Of a stretch of 64,000 bases of DNA, positions 41,782 to 51,082 are shown one piece after another. The translations under genes were made by a program, and so were the position numbers. The notes under the pieces were generated by a model that was not told where the DNA came from, did not search any database, and saw nothing but the letters and a program-made list of their open reading frames with translations. Position 1 is the stretch's first letter. Each line of letters opens with the position of its first letter. This DNA comes from Pedobacter insulae (GTDB taxonomy: Bacteria > Bacteroidota > Bacteroidia > Sphingobacteriales > Sphingobacteriaceae), in assembly GCF_900113525.1 (NCBI RefSeq), contig NZ_FOPP01000011.1:62001-126000 (forward strand), in the 5' to 3' direction.

Positions 41782-41789
41782 TATTTTTG
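41782..41789 (+). promoter_or_regulatory. Promoter -7 box (TATTTTTG) of the MBL-rhodanese gene
   Basis: TATTTTTG, 25 bp before the ATG. No good -33 element, which fits a promoter that needs an activator. Confidence 0.4.
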
Positions 41790-41814
41790 TAATTCAAGTC
41801 TTGATACGCATAAA

Positions 41815-43230
41815 ATGAAAATAGAACAAATATATACAGGATGTTTAGCAGAGGCGGCTTATTACATAGAAAGTAATGGAGAAGCAGCTATTATTGATCC
41901 GCTACGTGAGGTGACGCCTTATTTGAAAAAGGCTGCGCAAAATGGAGCAATTATAAAATATATTTTCGAGACACATTTCCATGCGGACTTTGTTTCAGGC
42001 CATGTAGATTTAGCGGAGAAATCGGGTGCTACAATTGTGTATGGACCGACGGCGAAAACAGATTTCAAATCTCATATTGCCAAAGATGGCGAGCAATTTA
42101 AAATCGGACAGCTCACTATTACCGTACTTCACACTCCAGGGCATACGCTCGAATCTACTACCTATTTATTGACCGATGAGAACGGGAAAGATCATTGTAT
42201 TTTTACTGGCGACACTTTGTTTATTGGTGATGTGGGTAGACCGGATTTAGCGCAAAAAGGGGAGTTAACGATGAATGATCTGGCAGGGATGCTTTATGAT
42301 TCACTAAGCAATAAGATCAAACCTTTAGCAGATGAGGTAATTGTTTACCCAGCTCACGGTGCAGGATCTGCATGTGGTAAAAATATGAGTAAGGAGACAT
42401 TTGATACACTTGGGCATCAAAAGGAAGTAAATTATGCTTTAAAGGCAAGTTCAAAAGAACAGTTTATTAAAGAAGTAACTGAGGGAATTCTTCCGCCTCC
42501 GCAATATTTTGCCCAGAACGTGGCCATGAATAAAATGGGCTATGAAAGCATAGATGATGTGTATAAGAAAGGACTGGTAGCGCTGTCGCCTGCCGAATTT
42601 GAAAACTTAGCGAATTTAACCGGAGCCTTGATACTGGATACCAGAGATCCACAGGTTTTTGCGAAAGCGTTTATTCCTAATTCGATCAATGTAGGTTTGA
42701 ACGGTCAATTTGCCCCATGGGTGGGCGCTTTGATCAGCGATTTGAAGCAGGAAATTTTACTGGTTACTGAGGAAGGCAAGGAAGAAGAAACCATTACCCG
42801 TTTGGCAAGGGTAGGTTACGATAATACTATCGGTTATCTTAAGGGTGGTGTTGTGGCTTGGGAAGCTTCAGGAAACGAGGTAGATCATATAGTATCCATT
42901 TCTGCTGCTCAATTTGAGGCTGCTGTAAATGCAAATGAAACCCTAAATGCCCTTGATGTGCGTAAGCCAGGGGAGTATGAAGCAGAACATTTAGAAAATA
43001 CCTTAACGCGCCCGCTAGATTATATCAACGAGTGGACTAGTGCTTTAAATCCAAAAGAAACTTATTATATCCATTGCGCAGGTGGATACCGTTCAATGAT
43101 TGCAGCTTCCATTTTAAAAGCGCGTGGAATTGAAAATGTGATTGATATTGCCGGCGGTTATGGAGCAATTAAGGAAACGAGCCTTAAAAGAACAGATTTC
43201 GCTTGTCCGAGTAAAGCCATGAAAGCATAA
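41815..43230 (+). CDS. Persulfide dioxygenase-like MBL hydrolase fused to two rhodanese domains
   Basis: 471 residues. An ETHE1-type metallo-beta-lactamase domain (about 1-250) has THFHADFVSGH, HTPGHTLEST and FTGDTLFIGDVGRPDL. The first rhodanese domain (about 260-355) has LILDTRDPQVF but no cysteine in its active-site loop, so it is probably inactive. The second (about 365-465) keeps HCAGGYRS with the catalytic Cys. Such fusions oxidise glutathione- or other thiol-bound persulfide and transfer sulfane sulfur; with bacillithiol in this organism, bacillithiol persulfide is a plausible substrate (inference). A Crp/Fnr-like site lies upstream. Confidence 0.88.
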   Translation: MKIEQIYTGCLAEAAYYIESNGEAAIIDPLREVTPYLKKAAQNGAIIKYIFETHFHADFVSGHVDLAEKSGATIVYGPTAKTDFKSHIAKDGEQFKIGQLTITVLHTPGHTLESTTYLLTDENGKDHCIFTGDTLFIGDVGRPDLAQKGELTMNDLAGMLYDSLSNKIKPLADEVIVYPAHGAGSACGKNMSKETFDTLGHQKEVNYALKASSKEQFIKEVTEGILPPPQYFAQNVAMNKMGYESIDDVYKKGLVALSPAEFENLANLTGALILDTRDPQVFAKAFIPNSINVGLNGQFAPWVGALISDLKQEILLVTEEGKEEETITRLARVGYDNTIGYLKGGVVAWEASGNEVDHIVSISAAQFEAAVNANETLNALDVRKPGEYEAEHLENTLTRPLDYINEWTSALNPKETYYIHCAGGYRSMIAASILKARGIENVIDIAGGYGAIKETSLKRTDFACPSKAMKA

Positions 43231-43233
43231 TTT

Positions 43234-43707
43234 TTAAGGTATTCGAGTATTCTTTTCTTTGTTTTTTAATTGAAGAATTACCTTGTCAATATTTTTCTTC
43301 ATAGTTTCTTCAGTTTTTACATAGGATAAATATTTCAAGATGTCTTTTATTCTGGTTGGGGATAAGTGGTTGAAATCCTTTGTCAACTCGTGATGTTGAA
43401 GGGCATCGGCCAACAACTTTGGCATAGGATACATTTTGTCAACATGCGTATGGTTTTGTTCAATTTCAAACACTGCTATTTCTCCAACTGCGGTTTTACC
43501 ACCTTTCATCATGATTAGATTCACAAAAAGCCGGTAGGGTGCATTTTTTACGGGTACTAAGGTTTGTGTAAAATCAAAACGGTTAATTTGCCCTTTTACC
43601 CTGATATATCCTTTTTCGGGAGTCATTTTCTGCGAGATATCTCTAGGAACATCAACCGCCCAATTGATACCTATTTGATAAATTTTTGCTTGAAAGGAAT
43701 ACTTCAT
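43234..43707 (-). CDS. DUF1905 / YdeI-type protein
   Basis: 157 residues. The N-terminal DUF1905 beta-barrel-like region (about 1-95; FQAKIYQIGINWAVDVP, YIRVKGQINRFDFTQTLVP, RLFVNLIMMKGG) is followed by a YdeI/OmpD-associated helical end (about 105-155; ALQHHELTKDFNHLSPTRIKDILKYLSYVKTEETMKKNIDKVI). Cytoplasmic; function not established. Its start overlaps the stop of the alpha/beta hydrolase gene (ATGA), so it is translationally coupled to it. Confidence 0.78.
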   Translation of the reverse strand: MKYSFQAKIYQIGINWAVDVPRDISQKMTPEKGYIRVKGQINRFDFTQTLVPVKNAPYRLFVNLIMMKGGKTAVGEIAVFEIEQNHTHVDKMYPMPKLLADALQHHELTKDFNHLSPTRIKDILKYLSYVKTEETMKKNIDKVILQLKNKEKNTRIP

Positions 43708-44696
43708 GACTTGCCCTTTAACCGGGCAGCAATAAATTTGTTCATTGCTTTTTCAACCCCTTTAATATCTTTTGAAGTAATAGCTGACCCAATTACATGG
43801 TTGCCGGTTTTTGGCAGTGCAACTTTTTGCTTGTCTTTTAGCGGAGTACCGAGTTCATCAAACATTTTTAACATCGCATCAACCCGTACTACGGGATCTT
43901 GTTCGGTCTCACTTTTGTAATAATAGAGCATGAGCACGGGTTGCTTAACTTTATTAAAAAGTTCTGTATTCATACTGCTTTCCAAAAGCTCCTCTAACTG
44001 AACGACCGATTCAAGCCGATAGTTTGTGTACCAAAATTTCTTATACAGCGGGCTTTTGCCGTCTACTCGCCGCTCATTTCCGCCTGTTACTTGTCTGGCA
44101 ATTTGCAATCCCCATGGGTTGTTGAGTAGCCACGCCTTACTGTCGTTAATGGCGATATTGGGCGACATCAATACTAAACTATTGATTTCGGGATAGGTAG
44201 CTGCTAATTGTAAGGCCAAGCTTCCCCCTGTTGAGGTACCCACTAAGATTACTTTTTTTCCTAATTTCTGACCAATTGCATAGGCTTGTTTTCCGCTTTC
44301 CCATAACCGATCTGCCGTAAAGAACTCCATAGGTGCGATGGTGTCTAAGCCATGGTCGGCCAAGCGAGCTAAATACATATTGGCATTTAACGATTTGGCC
44401 AGATAATTATAAGCGGGGTTTCCTTCTGCTTTGGAAGCCGAAAAACCATGCAGATAAACGACCGCATACTCCGTTTGCTCTTGTTTTGAGCTATCGGCCC
44501 ATACAATCTCAGCTTCATTACCCGGTTTCACCTTGTATTTTGCTTCCTGTAACGAAACATAATTATTTAAGGCCGCGAGTTCTGGAACATTTGGCAGCTT
44601 GGTTGCATAATTAGGCTTTGATGGTTTTGGACCAATAAAGTACAGCACTAACAAAACGATGATTAGGGCCAAAAAGAAACTTACAAATATTTTCAC
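43704..44696 (-). CDS. Alpha/beta hydrolase, membrane-anchored
   Basis: 330 residues. One N-terminal membrane helix (about 3-21, FVSFFLALIIVLLVLYFIG). The hydrolase fold has an oxyanion strand VVYLHGFSASKAEGN, nucleophile elbow GTSTGGSLA (Ser), an Asp in the region SETEQDPVVRVDA and His in GNHVIGS. Lipase/esterase or thioesterase-like; the substrate is unknown. Coupled by ATGA overlap to the downstream DUF1905 gene. Confidence 0.85.
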   Translation of the reverse strand: MKIFVSFFLALIIVLLVLYFIGPKPSKPNYATKLPNVPELAALNNYVSLQEAKYKVKPGNEAEIVWADSSKQEQTEYAVVYLHGFSASKAEGNPAYNYLAKSLNANMYLARLADHGLDTIAPMEFFTADRLWESGKQAYAIGQKLGKKVILVGTSTGGSLALQLAATYPEINSLVLMSPNIAINDSKAWLLNNPWGLQIARQVTGGNERRVDGKSPLYKKFWYTNYRLESVVQLEELLESSMNTELFNKVKQPVLMLYYYKSETEQDPVVRVDAMLKMFDELGTPLKDKQKVALPKTGNHVIGSAITSKDIKGVEKAMNKFIAARLKGKS

Positions 44697-44704
44697 ATTA
44701 ATAA

Positions 44705-44739
44705 TTTGATTAAAAATACGCTTTTAATAAGTAAGTTTG
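44705..44739 (+). promoter_or_regulatory. Possible promoter of the polyprenyl synthase gene
   Basis: TTTG at 44705-44708 and TAAGTTTG at 44732-44739, 23 bases apart, at the long end of accepted spacing. The ATG follows 20 bases later. Confidence 0.4.
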
Positions 44740-44759
44740 CAAACACATTTTTTAGCTGA

Positions 44760-45731
44760 ATGCCCGGAATAAATCAGATAAAACTCCCTATAGCCACCGA
44801 AATTGATGCGTTTGAAGCAAAGTTTAAAGCTTCGATGCAGAGTGATGCCCCTTTACTTAACCGAATTACGCATTATATTGTAAAAAGTAAGGGTAAGCAG
44901 ATGCGGCCAATGTTTGTCTTTTTTGCCGCTAAATTATGCGGCGGAATTGTTGAATCAACACATCGCGGTGCAGCGTTGGTAGAATTATTGCATACGGCAA
45001 CCTTGGTACATGATGACGTAGTAGACAATGCCTACGAGAGAAGAGGTTTCTTCTCTATCAATGCACTATGGAAAAATAAGATCGCTGTGTTGGTGGGTGA
45101 TTTTTTATTGGCGAGGGGACTATTGTTGTCAGTGAACAATAATGAGTTCGCCTTGTTGAAAATTGTTTCCGAGGCAGTACAGCAAATGAGTGAGGGTGAA
45201 TTATTACAGATTGAGAAGGTAAGGAGGATGGACATTAGTGAGGAACTCTATTTTGATGTCATAAGACAAAAAACCGCTTCCTTAATTGCCTCATGTTGTG
45301 CTTGTGGAGCAGCTTCAGCAGGTGCTGATGAACAAACGATTGAAAAAATGCGGCTATTCGGAGAAAAGGTGGGAATCGCATTTCAAATTAAGGATGATAC
45401 TTTTGATTTTGGAACGGATGATGTAGGTAAACCACTTGGAATAGACATCAAAGAAAAGAAAGTTACTTTACCGTTAATTTATGCATTAAATTCGGTTGAT
45501 AAGGCAGAACGAAAGAGAGTAATCAACTTAGTTAAAAACCATCAGGATGATCCAAAAAAAATCCAAGCGATTATTGACTTTGTAAACAGTAAACAAGGAG
45601 TTCATTATGCAAACCAAAAGATGCTGGAATATCAGCAACAGGCGTTTGATGTCTTATACACCTTTGAGGAAAGTGAAGCCAGAATCGGTCTAGAACAATT
45701 AGTTAGATATACCACAGAACGCAAAAAATAA
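44760..45731 (+). CDS. All-trans polyprenyl diphosphate synthase
   Basis: 323 residues. The two aspartate-rich motifs are visible: LVHDDVVDNA (about 80-89) and QIKDDTFDFG; GKQMRPMFV precedes the first. Long-chain (octaprenyl/heptaprenyl) synthase type, probably making the menaquinone side chain; the exact chain length cannot be read with certainty. Its stop codon overlaps the start of the TerC gene (TAATG). Confidence 0.9.
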   Translation: MPGINQIKLPIATEIDAFEAKFKASMQSDAPLLNRITHYIVKSKGKQMRPMFVFFAAKLCGGIVESTHRGAALVELLHTATLVHDDVVDNAYERRGFFSINALWKNKIAVLVGDFLLARGLLLSVNNNEFALLKIVSEAVQQMSEGELLQIEKVRRMDISEELYFDVIRQKTASLIASCCACGAASAGADEQTIEKMRLFGEKVGIAFQIKDDTFDFGTDDVGKPLGIDIKEKKVTLPLIYALNSVDKAERKRVINLVKNHQDDPKKIQAIIDFVNSKQGVHYANQKMLEYQQQAFDVLYTFEESEARIGLEQLVRYTTERKK

Positions 45732-46786
45732 TGTCGCACGAACTTTTATTTATTTCCGGTTTTTTAATCTTTATCGTGCTCATTTTAGCACTTGATCTGG
45801 GGTTGTTAAGTAAAAGAGAACACACGATCACTTTAAAGCAAGCAGCCATCATGAGTTTCATCATGGTAGTGTTAGCGCTTAGTTTTTACCTGCTGCTGGT
45901 TTTAGAAGGGCAATATTTACACGGTATCGATAGCTACGCTAGGCTCGAAGAGGTTGTAGCCGCAAATAAACACCCAATTACCTTAATACCAGGCCATTTT
46001 GAAGAAAGCTTAATCATTTATAAAAAGAACCTGGGAATAGAGTTTTTAACTGGGTATGTGATTGAATACGCACTGTCTGTAGATAATATCTTCGTAATTG
46101 TGCTTGTTTTTTCAGCGTTTGCAGTGCCAGAAAAATACTATCATAGAGTGTTATTTTGGGGGATCTTAGGGGCCATTGTCATGCGTTTCATTTTTATTTT
46201 CGCTGGCGCAGCGTTAATTAAAGAGTTTTCTTGGATACTATATGTTTTTGGAGCGTTTTTACTTTTTACTGGCGTGAAAATGTTCTTTTCAAAAGAAGAA
46301 GATGATAAGATAGATCCCGAGAATCATCCTGTAGTAAAGTTTGCTGCCCGGTTTTTTAAAATTCATCCTAGATATGAAGGCAAGAAGTTTTTCCATAGAG
46401 TAGGTGGAAAAAAGCTAATAACCCCGTTATTTTTAGTGCTGTTAATTGTTGAATTTACAGATTTGATTTTCGCAGTGGATTCAATTCCGGCAATTTTTGC
46501 GGTAACAAAAGATGCTTATATCGTATTCTTTTCAAACATCTTTGCCATCATGGGATTGAGATCGATGTTTTTTCTTTTGGTTAATATCATCCATAAATTC
46601 CACTATTTAAAAACGGGACTGGCTATATTACTAACATTTATCGGAGTCAAAATGCTTGCACATGATTATTTAAAAGGCTGGGGTTTTACAACGGAACATT
46701 CTTTAATAGTTATTGTGTCTATTTTGACGGCTAGTATCGTGGCATCTTTGGCGTTTCCTAAAAAGCGGATTAAACCAGGATTGTAA
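45731..46786 (+). CDS. TerC/Alx family integral membrane protein
   Basis: 351 residues with about nine membrane helices. Motifs VIEYALSVDNIFVIVLVFSAF and VEFTDLIFAVDSIPAIFAVT hold the conserved acidic residues of the family. Recent work links TerC/Alx proteins to manganese export; tellurite resistance was the older label. A loop at about 190-225 carries charged residues (KEEDDKIDPENHPVVKFAARFF). It is coupled to the polyprenyl synthase gene, with no obvious functional link. Confidence 0.9.
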   Translation: MSHELLFISGFLIFIVLILALDLGLLSKREHTITLKQAAIMSFIMVVLALSFYLLLVLEGQYLHGIDSYARLEEVVAANKHPITLIPGHFEESLIIYKKNLGIEFLTGYVIEYALSVDNIFVIVLVFSAFAVPEKYYHRVLFWGILGAIVMRFIFIFAGAALIKEFSWILYVFGAFLLFTGVKMFFSKEEDDKIDPENHPVVKFAARFFKIHPRYEGKKFFHRVGGKKLITPLFLVLLIVEFTDLIFAVDSIPAIFAVTKDAYIVFFSNIFAIMGLRSMFFLLVNIIHKFHYLKTGLAILLTFIGVKMLAHDYLKGWGFTTEHSLIVIVSILTASIVASLAFPKKRIKPGL

Positions 46787-46888
46787 CTAATCAGTGAAAT
46801 CTTTAATTCTGTATAATCTATTTCAAAAAAAAAGTTAATTTCACTGAATTAATTTTCAATGGTCGAGTTTACCAAATCGTATTTACAA

Positions 46889-48340
46889 ATGAGAAATTTC
46901 CTTTTCCTAGCACTTGCTGCTCTTTGCTTTAGTGCCAACGCCCAAGATAACTTTGGTTCCGCTTTCAAACAAATTAACAAAGAGGTACAAACCAATTCAA
47001 ATGCATATGCGAATTTAAAAGATGCATCAAGTACAATTGGGCACAGACTAACAGGATCGGAAAATGGCGCAAAAGCAGAAGAGTATGCGTATAATTTGCT
47101 AAAATCTTATGGTTGTGAGGTGAAGTATCAACCATTTGAAGTAGAAAGCTGGAATAGAAAAACAATTTCCGTTAAAGTTGGTCCTTCTAGTACAGCTATG
47201 AAAGCAGTTAGAGCGGTAACTTTAGCGCACTCACCGGTTGAATCAAAAGTTACCGGGGAGATTATTGATGTAGGTAATGGCCTGGATGCAGATTATCAGC
47301 CTTTATTGGAGAAGGTGAAAGGGAAAATCGCTTTGATTTATTTGGGTGTTTTACCGGGGTCTCCAAAAGGAACAGGCTCTCTACACCGTTCTGAAAAAAC
47401 GGCGATTGCTACAAAATATGGTGCTATTGGCGTAATTATTATCAATACAGTTAAAAATGGCGTGCTTTTAACGGGAACTGCCTCGGTTACGGGTAAGTTA
47501 ATTCCAATTCCTGCAGTATGCATAGGCTTGGAAAGTGGAATGGAGTTAAAAGAAAAACTCAAAACTGCACAGCAATTTTCGACCATTGAGATGACAAATT
47601 TCTCTGGTTTAATTAAAGCTAGAAATGTAATTGCTACTTTCAAGGGAACGGAGTTTCCTGCAGAGAAAATTGTGGTTGGTGGCCATTTAGACAGTTGGGA
47701 TTTAGCAACGGGTGCCATAGATAATGGTATCGGATCTTTCTCGGTAATTGATATGGCAAGGACATTCAAAAAGCTTAATCTTAAAAATAAAAGAACTGTT
47801 GAATTCGTGCTATTTATGGGCGAGGAGCAAGGCCTTTTAGGTTCTAAAGCCTATGTAGCGCAGGGCAAAGAAGATAAAACCTTAGACCAGGTGCGTTTTA
47901 TGCTGAATTATGACATGACAAACGATCCAAAAGGTTTTTCTACTTCAAGAGAAGAGATGGAGCCCTTGTTTACTGCCTGGGGAGCCGATGTTGTAAAAAT
48001 AGATACAAACTTTAGGAATTTATTTCTGGCGGGCGCAAGTTTGCATAGTGATCATCAACCATTTTTATTAGAAGGTATTCCAACGGGCGGCGGAGCCGGA
48101 GGAAGATTGCCAAACAATTCAGGACCATTTTATCATTCTGATGGCGATACGTTTAAGCTGGTAGATGAGCAAGGCTTGAAAAACACTGTCCGCTATGGGG
48201 CTATGCTTACTTATGCATTAGCTAATACCGGTAAAATACCTGTGCAGAAGCAAACAGAAGAAAAATTAGAGGCCTTCTTAATTTCTCAACGCTTAAAAGA
48301 ACCGTTAAAAATTGCGGGAGAGTGGAGGTGGAAAGACTAG
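46889..48340 (+). CDS. M28 family peptidase with PA domain
   Basis: 483 residues from the ATG at 46889, which gives a clean signal peptide (about 1-19, ending ANAQ); an ATG 10 codons upstream would bury it. A protease-associated insert lies around 110-225. The zinc-peptidase domain has GGHLDSWDLATGAIDNG, FMGEEQGLLGSKAY, NYDMTND and SDHQPFLLEGIP, and HSDGDTF near the end. Similar to plasma glutamate carboxypeptidase-type aminopeptidases. Exported. The last 4 bases overlap the convergent CBS gene. Confidence 0.9.
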   Translation: MRNFLFLALAALCFSANAQDNFGSAFKQINKEVQTNSNAYANLKDASSTIGHRLTGSENGAKAEEYAYNLLKSYGCEVKYQPFEVESWNRKTISVKVGPSSTAMKAVRAVTLAHSPVESKVTGEIIDVGNGLDADYQPLLEKVKGKIALIYLGVLPGSPKGTGSLHRSEKTAIATKYGAIGVIIINTVKNGVLLTGTASVTGKLIPIPAVCIGLESGMELKEKLKTAQQFSTIEMTNFSGLIKARNVIATFKGTEFPAEKIVVGGHLDSWDLATGAIDNGIGSFSVIDMARTFKKLNLKNKRTVEFVLFMGEEQGLLGSKAYVAQGKEDKTLDQVRFMLNYDMTNDPKGFSTSREEMEPLFTAWGADVVKIDTNFRNLFLAGASLHSDHQPFLLEGIPTGGGAGGRLPNNSGPFYHSDGDTFKLVDEQGLKNTVRYGAMLTYALANTGKIPVQKQTEEKLEAFLISQRLKEPLKIAGEWRWKD

Positions 48341-48765
48341 GAGTTAATATAGCTCTCCAACTGTGATATGGTTTGTTTTTGATCAGCAATAATTAACTTA
48401 ACTACATCACCAATAGATACCATACCGACGACTTGATTTTCATTTACCACCGGTAAGTGTCTGATATGTTTTTCCGTCATAATTTCCATACAACTATCAA
48501 TACTGTCTGACGAGGTTACGGTAATTGGATTGAGGGTCATGGCTTCGCTAATAGGCGTATCTTTCGAGGCTTTACCATGTAAGATAATCTTACGTGCATA
48601 GTCGCGTTCTGTAAAAATGCCCTGTAAAGTTCCGGCCTCCATAATCAATAAGGCACTGATGTTTTTTTCAGTCATCATTTTTAGACCATCCAAAACAGAG
48701 CTGGATGCAGTTACACTGTACACTTGAACAGGTTTGGTATTTAAGACATGCTGAACGGTTCTCAT
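48337..48765 (-). CDS. CBS-domain pair protein
   Basis: 142 residues, two CBS motifs (about 10-65 and 75-130; ITVTSSDSIDSCMEIMTEKHIRHLPVV is the second core). No fused enzyme domain. Such pairs bind adenosine nucleotides and regulate partners; the partner is not known. Stand-alone gene, overlapping the convergent peptidase end by 4 bp. Confidence 0.88.
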   Translation of the reverse strand: MRTVQHVLNTKPVQVYSVTASSSVLDGLKMMTEKNISALLIMEAGTLQGIFTERDYARKIILHGKASKDTPISEAMTLNPITVTSSDSIDSCMEIMTEKHIRHLPVVNENQVVGMVSIGDVVKLIIADQKQTISQLESYINS

Positions 48766-48827
48766 AATGTTTTGTTTATTAGCTACTTAAATTTAAACAA
48801 AATTATTGAAAATCAAAAAAGGATATT

Positions 48828-50336
48828 TTAAAGCATTGTTAATATCTCATCAACATATTCCCTATCGTTCGCCAGGCGTGGAACCTTATGCTGGCCACCT
48901 AGTTTTCCACGTTGCTTAAGCCAATTGTAAAAGGTATTGGTTGGCACATTATGCACTTTTGGCCTTTTTAAAGCCATATCCTTAAAACGTTTAGCATCGT
49001 AATCGGAATTGATTTCCCTTAGCGTCTGATCCATTATATCAATGAATAATTCAAAATTGCTGGGCTGAGTTTCAAATTCGATGATCCATTCATGTCCGCC
49101 TGCTTCTTCACCTTTAAAGTATATGGGACAAGCGGTGTAATCTCTTATTTTCGCTGAGGTAGCTTCGCATGCCTTTGCCAGTGCTTGTTCGGCATTGTCG
49201 ATGATCACTTCTTCGCCAAAGGCATTGATGAAGTGCTTGGTTCGACCTGTTATCTTAATTCTAAAGGGATGAATAGAGGTGAATTGCACGGTATCTCCAA
49301 TCAGATATCTCCATAGCCCGGCATTAGTAGAAATGATGATCGCATAATTTTTATGGAGTTCCACTTGGTCTAAAGAAAGTGTTTTGGGCTGTTCAGCTCC
49401 AATATTTTCTAAGGGTAAAAACTCATAATAAATCCCATAATCGAGCATCAAAAGTAATTCTTCAGACTGATCTTGATCCTGTATGCCGAAAAAGCCTTCC
49501 GAGGCATTATAGGTTTCCAAATAATACATGTTTGGAGAAGGTATCAATTCTTTGAACTGCTCTCGATAGGGTCCGAAATTTACTGCGCCATGGAAATATA
49601 ACTCCAAATTAGGCCATACTTCCAGCAAATTCTTTTTTCCGGTAATTTCCAGAACTTTTTTCGCTAAAACAATCGTCCAAGTAGGAACACCAGCAATATT
49701 GGTTACGTTTTCTTTGATGGTGGCTTCAGCCATTTTATCCATCTTTTCTTCGTAATTGTCCATTAAAGCAATCGAAATATTAGGCGTTCGATAATATTCT
49801 GCCCACATGGGAAGGTTTTTAATCAGCACCGCTGAAAGGTCTCCGAAATGTATATCATCACAGAGTTGATTAATTTGATGACTGCCCCCGAGTACCAATC
49901 CTTTTCCCGTAAACATTTGGGTATCTGGTCTGTGATTGCAATAAATCGAAATCATATCCTTTCCGCCTTTAAAATGACATTCTGCTAGAGCTTCCTCAGA
50001 GACAGGAATAAATTTACTTCTATCGCTTGTTGTACCCGACGATTTAGCAAACCATTTTATTTCTGATGGCCATAGTACATTCTGCTCACCTTTGAGCATC
50101 CGTTCGATATAGGGTTTTAGCGTATCGTAATTTTGGATAGGAACGCGTTCTTTATATTCGGCTACCGTTAAAATAGATTTGTAATCATACTGCTTTCCCC
50201 ATTCGGTATTTTGGGCGCTTGCAATTAAGCTGTGTAACCATTCCTCCTGCACATCTAATGGATACTTCATAAAAAGCTCAATCTGATGGATGCGCTTCTT
50301 CATGTACCAGGTAAATATTGAATTAACAATTGCCAT
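48828..50336 (-). CDS. GH3 family acyl-adenylating protein
   Basis: 502 residues, full-length GH3 (auxin-responsive promoter) family of the ANL superfamily. ATP-binding motifs KSSGTTSDRSKFIP (about 110-122), YLETYNASEGFFGIQ and LWRYLIGDTVQF are clear. Plant members join amino acids to hormone acids; bacterial roles are mostly unknown. It is located 11 bp upstream of lptB-recJ read in reverse order: recJ, lptB and this gene lie in that order on the minus strand and could be one operon. Confidence 0.9.
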   Translation of the reverse strand: MAIVNSIFTWYMKKRIHQIELFMKYPLDVQEEWLHSLIASAQNTEWGKQYDYKSILTVAEYKERVPIQNYDTLKPYIERMLKGEQNVLWPSEIKWFAKSSGTTSDRSKFIPVSEEALAECHFKGGKDMISIYCNHRPDTQMFTGKGLVLGGSHQINQLCDDIHFGDLSAVLIKNLPMWAEYYRTPNISIALMDNYEEKMDKMAEATIKENVTNIAGVPTWTIVLAKKVLEITGKKNLLEVWPNLELYFHGAVNFGPYREQFKELIPSPNMYYLETYNASEGFFGIQDQDQSEELLLMLDYGIYYEFLPLENIGAEQPKTLSLDQVELHKNYAIIISTNAGLWRYLIGDTVQFTSIHPFRIKITGRTKHFINAFGEEVIIDNAEQALAKACEATSAKIRDYTACPIYFKGEEAGGHEWIIEFETQPSNFELFIDIMDQTLREINSDYDAKRFKDMALKRPKVHNVPTNTFYNWLKQRGKLGGQHKVPRLANDREYVDEILTML

Positions 50337-50347
50337 TGAATAGATTT

Positions 50348-51082
50348 TTATAGCTTTTTTCTGCGTAGTACAAAGTTCGAACCTAAATATACTTTTCTTA
50401 CCATTTCGTTGGCAGCTAACACCTCTGGTGTGCCAGACTCAAGGATTTTACCTTCAAAGAGTAAATAAGCACGGTCGGTAATAGATAAGGTTTCCTGTAC
50501 ATTGTGATCGGTAATCAGGATTCCGATGTTTTTGTCTTTTAAACGGGCTACAATAGTTTGAATTTCCTCTACCGCAATAGGGTCAACACCAGCGAAAGGC
50601 TCATCTAGTAGAATAAAATTTGGATTTGCAGCAAGTGCTCTGGCTATTTCCGTCCGCCTGCGTTCGCCCCCGGAGAGTAGATCGCCTCTGTTTTTTCTAA
50701 CTTTGTGCAAACTGAACTCGTTGATTAGTTCTTCCAATTTTTCTCGGCGCTCTTCTTTACCCATATTGGTCATCTCTAAGATGGCCATAATATTATCTTC
50801 TACCGTTAATTTCCTAAAAACACTAGCTTCCTGTGCTAAATAACCTATGCCTTTTTGTGCTCGGCGATACATTGGGTCTTTAGTAATATTTTCGCCTTCC
50901 AGATAGATATTGCCCTCATTTGGTTTTATCAACCCAACAATCATATAAAATGAAGTTGTTTTTCCTGCACCATTTGGCCCAAGTAACCCAACAATTTCTC
51001 CCTGACTTACTTCAAAAGAAACATCATTTACAACAGTGCGTTGTTTATATTTTTTAACCAGATTCTCGGCTTTTAAAATCAT
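50348..51082 (-). CDS. lptB: LPS export ABC transporter ATP-binding protein
   Basis: 244 residues. Walker [11 protein letters not shown], the Q-loop [11 protein letters not shown], signature LSGGERRR and Walker [14 protein letters not shown] followed by the LptB-typical [29 protein letters not shown]. It powers lipopolysaccharide extraction with LptFG; those genes are not in the window. Its ATG overlaps the recJ stop by 4 bp (ATGA). Confidence 0.93.
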   Translation of the reverse strand: MILKAENLVKKYKQRTVVNDVSFEVSQGEIVGLLGPNGAGKTTSFYMIVGLIKPNEGNIYLEGENITKDPMYRRAQKGIGYLAQEASVFRKLTVEDNIMAILEMTNMGKEERREKLEELINEFSLHKVRKNRGDLLSGGERRRTEIARALAANPNFILLDEPFAGVDPIAVEEIQTIVARLKDKNIGILITDHNVQETLSITDRAYLLFEGKILESGTPEVLAANEMVRKVYLGSNFVLRRKKL

